From contig NC_072802.1 of NCBI RefSeq assembly GCF_028583425.1, forward strand, positions 18,051,926 to 18,115,925: a stretch of DNA of 64,000 nt, read 5' to 3'. Below the pieces are notes generated by a model. The model had not been told where the DNA came from. It made no database searches and saw nothing but the letters and a program-made list of their open reading frames with translations. The translations under genes were made by a program, and so were the position numbers. The DNA is from Eublepharis macularius (taxonomy: Eukaryota; Chordata; Lepidosauria; Squamata; Eublepharidae). Below are positions 1-9,083 of the stretch, in pieces (the first letter of the stretch is position 1; every line of letters starts with the position of its first letter).

Positions 1-250
1 CATAGGGAGAGAGGTGGTGCTGCAGATCTGAGTGGACAAGGCCATGACGGGCTTTGAAAGCAATAGCCAAAGCCTTAAACTGAGCCCAGCAACTGATGGG
101 TAGCCAATGCAATGACTGCAGAATGGGAATGATATATGTGCACCATCGGGCTCTTGGTAATAACCAAGCAGTGCTATTCTGAACCAGCTGGATTCTCTGA
201 GTTGACTTCAAGGGGAGACCTATCTGAGGACATTGCAGTTGTCTAGTCTC
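1..250 (+). repeat. CR1/L2-like LINE 3' region
   Basis: Phrases such as TTAAACTGAGCCCAGCAACT, GTAGCCAATGCAATGACTG and AACCAGCTGGATTCTCTGAG resemble the 3' untranslated part of reptile CR1/L2 LINEs. No RT frame is included. The left end is cut by the window. Confidence 0.6.
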
Positions 251-870
251 GATCCCAGCAGAGGATTTTTAGCCACTTACCCCCATCTTTTTTCTTCTCT
301 CTCTCTCGCACACTCCCAGCTAGCGTGATGATGTCACTTTCAGGAGTGACATCATCACGTGGGGAGGGTCAAAGGGTGCCCTTTCCTCGCTGACATGGGC
401 TGCTCTCAGTGCATCCACGGTCCACTCTTCTTGGGTGCAAAGAGACGGTGGCGGAGAGAATGGGCTCCAGCAGCAGCAAGAGTGGCCTGCTCTTGCCACC
501 ACCGCCCGGTCTCGCAGTGCGAGAGCACACCGCACCGCCTGGGGAGGGGGCATCCCAGGGAGCATGCCCCCTGCTGGCTAAGTAAGTGGGCATGGTGGGG
601 AAGGGTTGGATCAGAGGATCCCCCGCTCTGGGCAGGGGAATGGGAACCCTAGAAGCCACCCTGGCTTCTTAAGTTTCCTCCCATTTTTCTTTCTTATTGG
701 AATTGTTCGCTACAAACAGAAATCTCCTCTCAACCAATCTGAATTGCCGTTCTTATAGCTTCCATTGTCTCCAGGCTAAGTTTTGAAGACGCAGATCAGC
801 CAAAAATAAAAAATTAATTTAATCCACACACTTGAAGTCTTGTGTCTTCAGTCAAGTGTGTGTGTCTTTA
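251..870. other. Unassigned repeat-like DNA
   Basis: Holds a palindrome around GTGATGATGTCACTTTCAGG (326-358) and a region ending GGATCCCCCGCTCTGGGC that resembles parts of 36.8-37.0 kb and 54.1-54.2 kb. No gene supported. Confidence 0.5.
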
Positions 871-878
871 GCTATGCA

Positions 879-1206
879 CAGGGCTTTTTTTCAGTGGGAA
901 CACAGCGGAACGGAGTTCCAGCACCTCTTGAAAATGGTCACATAGCTGGTGGCCCCACCCCTTGATCTCCAGACAGAGGAGAATTTAGATTGCCCTCTGC
1001 GCCAATGCACGGAGGGCAATCTAAACTCCCCTCTGTCTGGAGATCAGGGGGCGGGGCCACCGGTCATGTGACCATTTTTGCCGAGGGTTATTTATACTTT
1101 AAAAAACTCCCCCCTTGTTCCAGCTGACTCAATGTGACGTAATTGTGCGGTCTTGAGTTCCACCACTGAGTTCCACCACCTCTTCCCCCCCCCCCCAAAA
1201 GCCCTG
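879..1206 (+). mobile_element. CAGGGC MITE copy 1 (long form)
   Basis: Starts CAGGGCTTTTTTTCAG and ends AAAAGCCCTG; flanked by identical 8-bp GCTATGCA (871-878, 1207-1214). The two arms (ATCTCCAGACAGAGG and its complement) form a long hairpin. The right arm has the extra block TTTAAAAAACTCCCCCCTTG. 8-bp duplication and CAGGG ends point to hAT. Confidence 0.9.
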
Positions 1207-1785
1207 GCTATGCATCACAGTGCGTGTGTGTGAGGAGACCGAGGGGACAATGGGAACTGTAGTTGAGATGATAGCCAATTGACTGGTCATATATTTTCAT
1301 GCGAATGCCTATTATCTGACTGTAGCCATATATTCAAGAAACTATTTATTCAGATATTTATATCATGCTCTTTTCTGATCAACCAGACTCAAAATAGCAA
1401 TATAAATAAAAGGAAGCAAATCACAGCCTCCACACACAGGCCACCCAAAATGAACTGCAAAATCTTCACTTCTATAGAGCATCTGAAATCTGGGGCCTTC
1501 TTCACATGCAATAAAGATCTGTATAAAACATCCAGGGGCAGGGTTAAAAGTGGCTCTGTCTCGAGTCTGAAAAAGTTGAAGACTGCTGGCCAAGGAATAC
1601 GGAGAGCTCATTTGGCAAGAGTCAGATCCGGGGACTATTAACGGCAAACTTGTCTATTCTGGCAGCAGTTGGCTCAGGTCTTGGGTCAAGGTCATTCACA
1701 TCACTGAACTAGAGATGTTAGAGATTCAGCCAGGGAGCTTGTGCACGCCGAAGAGATACAGTGTCATGGAGACATGCCCCTACAC

Positions 1786-2125
1786 CAGGGGTCTCCAACT
1801 TTTCTGAGCTTGCGGGCACATTTGGAATTCTGACACAGCATGGTAGGTGCAGCAATATGGATGCCACAAAATGGCTGCCACAGGAGACACAGCCAGCTAC
1901 AAAATGGCTGCTACAGCTTACCTTCAGTTGCACAGTGGAGATCATTGTGCCGTGAAAGCAGCTTCTGTCAAGGCAATATTTTTTAAAAATTTCTCAGCCA
2001 ATCGATACTCCTATGGCCAATCAGAAGCCTTGTTGGGCAAAAGGCCCCCCTGGCCAGACATGCTTTCTAAAAACACTTGGTGGGCACCAGGAAAGGTGTT
2101 GGTGGGCACCACGTTGGGGAGCCAG
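1786..2125. mobile_element. hAT-like nonautonomous element
   Basis: Starts CAGGGGTCTCCAAC and ends GTTGGGGAGCCAG, an imperfect inverted pair typical of hAT ends. Flanks CCCTACAC and CCATAAAC match at 6 of 8. The body has repeated AAAATGGCTGC motifs. Confidence 0.6.
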
Positions 2126-2829
2126 CCATAAACCCTAAGAATGGTACACTCCTATGTGAAATGGTCATCCTCTTCCAGCTTGAGAAGGGTCACATAAGAC
2201 ATAGTGAAGGAGCAAGAGGATACCGGCCAAGCCAGTGAGATCAGCTGAATCAGCCCTGGAGGATGTAGCCAAATCACCCTCACGAGCCAGAGACCACCAT
2301 TTTCATTTCTTCTGGTTTGCAAATGTTGTCATTTTGTTCGCCCCATTCAATGTTTCTCCCATGCCATTTTACACCAATCGCATGTTACACCCAACTGATA
2401 AGACTGTGTAAAAGTAATACTGGAAAAAAGGGCGTTCGTTTTAAATGTTGCAAGGCAACTGATGAGAAAACAACATTCGGGTTCATTTCTCACAAGGGAG
2501 ACACTGAAACAGGGATGTTTGAATCATACTGGACATTTTCCAAAATTGGGAGGCGGGATTCTTAGTTCAGATTGTATGAGCTTGGGCCAGTCAAATGATT
2601 CAGGCAAGGGGTACAGGACAAGGTAACGCCACATATGTGGTTCAAGATTCATTAAAAGAGAGGTAGGATACAAATGGAGAGCACTACATGTGGGAATAGT
2701 CACGAGTCCAAAATGATTGACACCCATTTCAGCCTACTCAGGACTGCAAGGGGGGCTGGTTAAGGTGCCTTGGAGTCCATATTCTCAGACACCTTATTGG
2801 CAGGTACCCATAATAGGACTTTTAAAGAT

Positions 2830-3100
2830 ACTGCTTCCGCATCAAGAGTGGCAGGACTCTAATCTGGAGAACCGGGTTTGATTCCCCACTCCTCCACTTG
2901 GAGCCAGCTGGGTGACCTTGGGTCCGTCAAAGCTTCTCGGAGCTCTCTCAGCCCCACCCACCTCACAGGGTGATTATTGTTGTGGGGATAATAACACACT
3001 TTGTAAACCACTCTGATTGGGAGTTAAGTTGCCCTGAAGGGTGGTATATAAATCAAATGTTATTTGTCTTTTTCATCATCATCATCGCAGTAGGGATGTT
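2830..3100 (+). repeat. tRNA-derived SINE
   Basis: Includes the B-box-like GGTTTGATTCC and the phrase GGGTGACCTTGGGT, ending in GGTGGTATATAAATC. Same family as 23461-23725. Confidence 0.75.
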
Positions 3101-3520
3101 ATCAAATTTCCAAACACACAGTTTGGATTTAAATTGCATTTCCCCCGATCCCAATTGTTGAAATGAATGCCTGCTTTTGCATCAATTATGAAAAAGTGGC
3201 ACTGGAGAATATATAAAACTTATTTTTCTTCAGGCTTTGAGTATGTTTCCCTCTGACAAAGACATTTGAAAGACTAATGGTTCTCTCCTTGTATATGCAA
3301 ATCAACCTATTTATACACATAAATTAGGAAAATCATTTTGTACATTTTCAGTACATTCATTTAGTACGCTCTTCCCTCCAAGGAGCTAAGGACTGTGTGG
3401 GACACTCTCCATTTTATCCTGCTACAACCTGTGTAGGTGATGTTGCCAGTCTAATAGTAACATCTCTTAATTTCTATGGTCATAGATGCAGAGGAGTTAG
3501 CCGTGTTAGTATGTGGTAGC

Positions 3521-3886
3521 AAAATCAAAGAGTCCAGTAGCACCTTTAAGACTAACCAATTTTATTGTAGCATAAGCTTTCGAGAATCAAGTTCTCTTCG
3601 TCAGATGCATGGTACAGAAACTGGTCAAATATAGGAGGGAGGAGGAGGGGAGGAGAGAGAAGATGCAGTTAGGGGGGGAGAGGGAGGGTGCAACCAAAAC
3701 ATTCCTTTGCTAGGGGCTCCCTCTCCCCCCCTAACTGCATCTTCTCTCTCCTCCCCTTCTCCCCCCTCCTCTTCTATATTTGACCAGTTTCTGTACCATG
3801 CATCTGACGAAGAGAACTTGATTCTCGAAAGCTTATGCTACAATAAAATTGGTTAGTCTTAAAGGTGCTACTGGACTCTTTTTGAT
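3521..3886. repeat. Fold-back element with 165-bp arms
   Basis: Left arm (3521-3686) reads AGAGTCCAGTAGCACC..., TTCGAGAATCAAG..., then a purine-rich GGAGGAGGGGAGGAG run. The right arm (3717-3886) is its near-perfect complement. The loop is about 30 bp. Confidence 0.88.
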
Positions 3887-4329
3887 CTTAATTTCTGTAC
3901 CACGTTCTTTGTTCTATATCATACCAAGTTCTTTGTCCTGCAAAATGCTTGTCATATGTAACACGAGAGATTGCAAATTTCATGTTCTGTCCTAAGCAAG
4001 AGATGCAGAGTTCTAATAAAACCGTGTGGTTACTAAAACTAGGAACAGTGAACTCTGTTTTGATCTGAGCTCAAGAGCTAAAGGAATCGTCCTTGTATCA
4101 GAGTTCTTTTATTTGTAAAAGGTATTTAATGTGTGCTGAATACATGTATGGCACTTAGCATCTTGTCAGCTTCTTAGGTTAACAGAGATGTGGGTCCGCA
4201 TCTGTGAAACCTTGTGTATGTTTGTATTTCCATGTAGCTCTCCGTGCAGCTCTGTCTCTGAATTTTTGTTTATTCTTAGCTTACTCATGTCCTGAAATAG
4301 AAAGGTCTTTCACAGATCAGTGTTTTCAG

Positions 4330-4475
4330 TTTCCTGGGTTAAAATTGCCATGATGTAGGTTAGGCCGAGACTGTGGGACTGGCCCCAGGTCATCTAGGGA
4401 GCTCGTATCGCGGTATGTTGGTCTCCTAGATCCTAGTCCACCACTTTGACTACTACACCACACAAGCCTGTAAGG
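4330..4475 (-). repeat. tRNA-derived SINE fragment
   Basis: Plus strand shows GACTGGCCCCAGGTCATC and CCACTTTGACTACTACACCAC, the antisense of a SINE head. Confidence 0.6.
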
Positions 4476-5159
4476 TAAGACTATCCTCATACTTGTGGGT
4501 GGGGAGTTGAGAGTGACAGTGCGTTTACCAGCCAAGTGGTATCCAACCTATCTTAGCAACAGTACTATACCAGTCTTCATGAAGCTACTCAGAATATCCA
4601 AAACCCGCTGAGGGCTTGCGCTGGGGAAAGCAGCCTTCCCCCCTGCCCTGGATCACTTCCCCCGTTCACAAAGATATGGAACAGTAGGTCTGCCTGCCAT
4701 GACTCAGCAAGCTGCTTAAAAGCATTGCCTTTGACACAGGCATCCCCTGTAAAGCCCTGGCTGGAGGACGTGGTGTGGTTCAAAGTTATACTTATGAACC
4801 AGAAAGACAGAGAGGAAAAAGTTAGTAGCCCAACTATTTATAGACAAGCACCCATCACAAGTTTACTTGAGGTCTGACAAGAAGATACTTGCCTAGAAAA
4901 AAATATGAACCAATGTGGCATGCCATAGCAGAAGAGAACGGGTTTCACAAGTACACTGCTGGCTATGATTGTAAAGCCCACAACATAACCATTGGGGTTT
5001 TTTAAAACCAAGAACATATTACTTTGCACAGCTACTGGTTCGCCCACCTCCCATGGCACAGTTCCATGCAGCTCTCCAGCTTCTCGTGCAAAAACTTACC
5101 ATTTCCACCTCATGCGTTTATCTCAGTCTTCTGCAAGGTGTTCAGGCCAGCAGAAGTGG

Positions 5160-5300
5160 TTCTCCCACTAATTCATCTTCACAACGATCCTATGAGGTAG
5201 GATAGGCTGACAGTGAGTGACTGGCCCAAGGTTGTCCAGTTATCGTGGTAGAGTGGGAATTTGTACATTGGTCTCCCATATCCTCATTTGGACAGCTAAC
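5160..5300 (-). repeat. tRNA-derived SINE fragment
   Basis: Plus strand shows ACGATCCTATGAGGTAGG and GAGTGACTGGCCCAAGGTTG, the antisense SINE body. Confidence 0.6.
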
Positions 5301-5525
5301 TTAAGAAAACACCTGACATGGTGCCTATGCACTTTTTTTATCCTCGACCCCACCTTGGTCACCTTATATACTAATTGCCAAATGCTCCTAATCTGAGGAT
5401 ACTTAAATCCAGAGTCATGAATGGACAGGACAGATCTCCCTACACACCTGAAAAATGTCCCAGGTATGCAGAAAAACCTGAAATTAGAAAAAAAGGTTAA
5501 AAAACTCCAAAATAATAAAAGGAGT

Positions 5526-5752
5526 AAACAGGGTTAACATACCTGTAACTTATGTTCATCGAGTTCTTCTGTGCTGACACACATGGGGACTGCGCAGGCG
5601 CAGGCCAGCCGCCGGAGAATTTTCTAGAGCTTCCATGGCTCCGAAGGGGCCGTTTGTCGCGCGCCTCAGCGACCGTTTTCCCGCCCAAACGGTCACGTGA
5701 TCCTCCAGCGACCAACGGCCCCTTCCCTCAGTTCTCCCTTGCCGCCGCTTGA
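5526..5752. repeat. DIRS left (3') inverted terminal repeat
   Basis: Starts near AAACAGGGTTAACATACC and runs to GCCGCCGCTTG. From about 5584 it is complementary to 11426-11600, with the same ordered blocks (CGCAGGCGCAGG, AGCTTCCATGGCTCCGAAGG, CCGCCCAAACGGTCACGTGA). The outermost 55 bases differ from the right end but match the internal region at 5851-5907. Confidence 0.88.
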
Positions 5753-5850
5753 CCAACACACTTCAGCCATAACACCTTAAAAACACCAATTTCCGTTACA
5801 GCCAACACAGTATTGTGCATTGGAGTTCACAGCGGGGTAGGAGGGAGGGT

Positions 5851-5940
5851 TGTGTGTCAGCACAGAAGAACTCGATGAACATAAGTTACAGGTATGTTAA
5901 CCCTGTTTTCATCTTTGTTCTTCTGTGCCTCCACACATGG
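5851..5940. repeat. DIRS internal complementary region
   Basis: One part (5851-5907) is the reverse complement of the left terminus and the adjoining part (5908-5940) is the reverse complement of the right terminus. It therefore equals the two ends joined, the template expected for completing circular DNA in DIRS replication. Confidence 0.85.
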
Positions 5941-6174
5941 GAGTGTACCAAGCTTCACACAATAAGGAAGGCGGGGGTGAAGTCCAACACAATTTTATTA
6001 AGCAAACAAGATCAACAATAAATAGATATGCATATATACATCTATGTAAAAATACTGTGTAAGGACACATAAATACTCAATATTTACATATATACACACC
6101 CCCAGGTACATATATACACACTTTCACTCAAGGGTACCCAGCAGGTACGCCAAGAAAGTCATTCCAAAACTCCC

Positions 6175-7740
6175 TCAGGAAAAGAGGGAGTGTAAGACAG
6201 CCTTGGCCACAGATACATCCTGCTCCGCATTGACATCAACGGCGTAATGCCTGACAAAGGTGTCTGCAGAGGACCATGTGGCTGCTTTACAAATGTTAAC
6301 CAGGGGCACCCCCCTGAGGAGTGCCGAAGAGGATGCTTGGGACCGCGTGGAGTGGGCTCTGACATGAAGCGGGCAAGCCACCCCTGCTAGGGAATAGGCC
6401 TTGCTAATGGCCGTCACAATCCACCTAGACAGGGTCTGCGAGGAAGCCCTGTTACCCTTGTCCTTGGCCCCAAAACATACAAACAGGTGAGGACTGGAGC
6501 GGAATCCCTTCGTCCTATCCAGGTAATAGGCTAGGGCCCTCTTCAAGTCTAGGGTATGGAGGGCCTTTTCCCCCTTAGAGGAGGGTTGAGGAAAGAATGC
6601 AGGCAGTGAGATATCCTGCGAGAGGTGGAAGGCGGACACCACCTTGGGCAGGAACTCAAGGCAGGGACGCAGGACCACCTTGTTGGGATGAAACACAAGA
6701 AAGGGAGGGTCAGACCGCAGTGCAGACAGTTCACTGACCCTTCTGGCCGACGTGACGGCCACCAAGAATGCTACCTTGTAGGATAGCATATCCAAGGGGC
6801 ATGTAGCCATAGGTTCAAATGGAGGCAACATGAGATGTGAGAGCACCAAGGACAGTGACCACCGAGGCACTGGCGCAGACACAGGTGGGTAAAGATTGTA
6901 CATGCCCTTAAGGAACTGGCGGGATTGTGGGTGAGAAAACACCGTAGCACCCTCAATTCGGGTGTGAGCAGCTGATATCGCTGCCAGGTGGACCTTGAGG
7001 GAGGAAACCTTCAAGCCCATACCACGCAAGTGGCACAAATACTCGAATACAACCCCCAAGGGACTGCTGTCAGGCACCACCCCTCTGGCAAGTGCCCAGA
7101 GCTCAAACCTGCGCCACTTGGCCGCATAAGCGCGCCTAGTGGATGGCCGACGAGCATTCAGGAGGACCCTCTGTACCTCGTCAGTAAAGCCTATCGGGGA
7201 GGAACGATCCGCCAAGCCGTTAGGTGCAGCTGCCTGGGATCGTGGTGGACCAGGCTCCCGTTTAGGAGAAGGTCTTGCCGAGGAGGCAGACTCACATACG
7301 TCCGTTTGGACATCCGCAGGAGCTTCGGGAACCAAACCTGCCGTGGCCAGAAGGGGGCCACTAGGATGCAGTCCGTCCCGTCCTCCTCTATCTTGCACAG
7401 GACCCTGGGAATCAAGGGGAACGGAGGAAACATGTAGTGCAAGCCCTGCGTCCACGTAAACTGGAAGGCATCCCCAATAGAGAGGGGGTCGCTCCCTGCC
7501 CTGGAACAGAACGTGTGGGCTTTGGTGGTCGCCGCAGTGGCGAACACATCTATCACTGGATGACCCCACATCTGGAAGATCGGCCCAACGTACTCTACGT
7601 TCAGTTCCCACTCGTGTTCCAGTAAAGGGACCCTGCTGAGGGCATCTGCCCGGGCATTGTCTGACCCAGCCACGTGTATAGCACGGAGCGACACGCCGTT
7701 CTTGATAGCCCACTGCCAAGTGAGTGTGGCTTCCCGGCAC
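6175..7740 (-). CDS. DIRS tyrosine recombinase
   Basis: 521 residues from the first ATG. The recombinase itself occupies about 185-521: an N-terminal DNA-binding part (STRRAYAAKWRRFELWA, FEYLCHLRGMG), then the catalytic residues Arg334 (SARRVSELSALR), His463 and Arg466 (HSTR), Trp489 (ATWSS) and nucleophile Tyr499 (RHYAVD). All are present, so the domain looks intact. Residues 1-175 overlap the RT/RNase H frame and look like a shadow of it, so the true start is probably well inside, near 7,250, possibly by non-ATG start or frameshift. The role is integration by recombination of a circular DNA intermediate. Confidence 0.9.
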   Translation of the reverse strand: MPGSHTHLAVGYQERRVAPCYTRGWVRQCPGRCPQQGPFTGTRVGTERRVRWADLPDVGSSSDRCVRHCGDHQSPHVLFQGRERPPLYWGCLPVYVDAGLALHVSSVPLDSQGPVQDRGGRDGLHPSGPLLATAGLVPEAPADVQTDVCESASSARPSPKREPGPPRSQAAAPNGLADRSSPIGFTDEVQRVLLNARRPSTRRAYAAKWRRFELWALARGVVPDSSPLGVVFEYLCHLRGMGLKVSSLKVHLAAISAAHTRIEGATVFSHPQSRQFLKGMYNLYPPVSAPVPRWSLSLVLSHLMLPPFEPMATCPLDMLSYKVAFLVAVTSARRVSELSALRSDPPFLVFHPNKVVLRPCLEFLPKVVSAFHLSQDISLPAFFPQPSSKGEKALHTLDLKRALAYYLDRTKGFRSSPHLFVCFGAKDKGNRASSQTLSRWIVTAISKAYSLAGVACPLHVRAHSTRSQASSSALLRGVPLVNICKAATWSSADTFVRHYAVDVNAEQDVSVAKAVLHSLFS

Positions 7741-7802
7741 AGGGCCATGGACACTGTGCCCCCCTGCTGATTCACGTAGTACATGGCAGTCGTGTTGTCC
7801 GT
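7191..7802 (-). pseudogene. DIRS RNase H remainder and C-terminal domain, separated by an amber codon
   Basis: Same frame as the RT ORF, directly after TAG 7803-7805. It continues with TDNTTA (RNase H Asp), then HVAGSDNARADALSR (final Asp), and a conserved DIRS C-terminal region with PVIDVFATAATTKAHTFCSR, FPPFPLIPRVL and APFWPRQVWFP-type motifs. It overlaps the start of the recombinase ORF in another frame. Whether the amber codon is read through or is a plain lesion cannot be told here; I think a C-to-T type lesion is more likely. Confidence 0.8.
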
Positions 7803-8909
7803 CTACACCAAGACATGACGATTTCTCAGCAGTGCTGTAAGAGACACAAGTGCGAAACGAATGGCCCTTAGTTCAAGCACATTGATGTGGAGGGTCTTTT
7901 CCCTGTCAGACCAGACATCTTGCACAGCCACATCACCACAGTAAGCACCCCATCCCATCAGAGAGGCATCAGTGGTAACCGTGATGTCATGGTGTTGATA
8001 CCCAAAAGGGGTCCCTCTAAACAAGTTGTCATCAGACAGCCACCAGTCCAAGGAGGAGAGGATGACCCTCGGGATAGAGAATTTGAGGGACGGAGGGTGC
8101 AGTAGAGCATCGTACCTCCGCACAAACCAGTTCTGGAGAGGGCGCATACGCAGCCTAGCGAAAGGCACCACAGAGGTGGCCGCTGCCATATGCCCTAGTA
8201 AGCACTGGATAGCGCGCACAGACTGGAACCGGTTCCTTTTAAACATGGACACTAGACCCCTTAGGGACCGAGCCCTCTCCAAGGGGAGCAGGGCCTTACC
8301 CTCCACAGAGTCCAAAAGTGCACCAATGTAGGACACCTTGCAGTTGGGCACCAGTTTGGATTTCTCCAAGTTCACCCGGAGCCCCAGGCGTTGGCACGTG
8401 CTAAGTACCAAGCCAATGTCCTGCACCAGCCTAGACTCTGAGTCAGCCACGATGAGCCAGTCATCGAGGTACGGAAAGATAGTACAACCTTCTTCCCGTA
8501 GGAAGGAAACCACAGGGGCCATACATTTAGTGAACACTCGTGGGGCAGTGGACAGGCCAAAGGGGAGCACCTTATACCGGAAAACCCTTTGCCGGTAAAC
8601 AAAGCTCAGGTATTTCCTGTGCTCCTTCCGTATGCCCACGTGAAAGTATGCGTCTTTTAAGTCAAGAACCGCAAACCAATCCCCCTGTTTCAGCAAGGCG
8701 ATCACAGCCGCCAACGTTACCATTTTGAATTTGGTCACCTTGAGGAAGGCATTAAGGCCCCTCAGATCTAAGATGGGACGTAAGCCCCCATCCTTCTTAG
8801 GGACCAGGAAGAACCTAGAGAAGAAACCCTTTACAGAGTCGTCATAGGGCAATTCTTCCACAGCACCCTTGGCCAAGAGCGACACGATCTCCGCATCCAG
8901 CTCGGCCAT
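7803..8909 (-). CDS. DIRS reverse transcriptase and N-terminal half of RNase H
   Basis: 368 residues from the first ATG, but the frame is open upstream to the Gag TGA (9084-9086), adding about 58 codons. Reverse transcriptase motifs in order: FFLVPKKDGGLRPILDLRGLN (about 33-53), VLDLKDAYFHV (81-91), LPFGLSTAP (115-123) and the catalytic YLDD (147-150). RNase H begins about residue 285 with TTDASLMGWGA (first Asp) and NVLELRAI (Glu). The frame stops at a TAG (7803-7805) directly before the next RNase H catalytic motif, so the domain is split. This is the DIRS replication enzyme; nearest relatives are Gypsy-like RT/RH domains. Confidence 0.88.
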   Translation of the reverse strand: MAELDAEIVSLLAKGAVEELPYDDSVKGFFSRFFLVPKKDGGLRPILDLRGLNAFLKVTKFKMVTLAAVIALLKQGDWFAVLDLKDAYFHVGIRKEHRKYLSFVYRQRVFRYKVLPFGLSTAPRVFTKCMAPVVSFLREEGCTIFPYLDDWLIVADSESRLVQDIGLVLSTCQRLGLRVNLEKSKLVPNCKVSYIGALLDSVEGKALLPLERARSLRGLVSMFKRNRFQSVRAIQCLLGHMAAATSVVPFARLRMRPLQNWFVRRYDALLHPPSLKFSIPRVILSSLDWWLSDDNLFRGTPFGYQHHDITVTTDASLMGWGAYCGDVAVQDVWSDREKTLHINVLELRAIRFALVSLTALLRNRHVLV

Positions 8910-9083
8910 AGTGTTATTGACAGCTGTCAGGGGTGAACTGCATCTAGGCAGCTCAACAAACTCCAGCCCGTACCCCAGTTCAACAATAGTTAAGACCCAT
9001 GAGTCAGATGTTATTGACTCCCACTCAGAGAGGAGTGGACTAAGTCTGTCCGCAAAGTTCAGGGATACGGCTGGCGTGACCTG

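Noticed and set aside
6988..7437. 149-codon plus-strand frame within the DIRS recombinase
   Set aside because: Antisense to the overlapping RNase H and recombinase frames.
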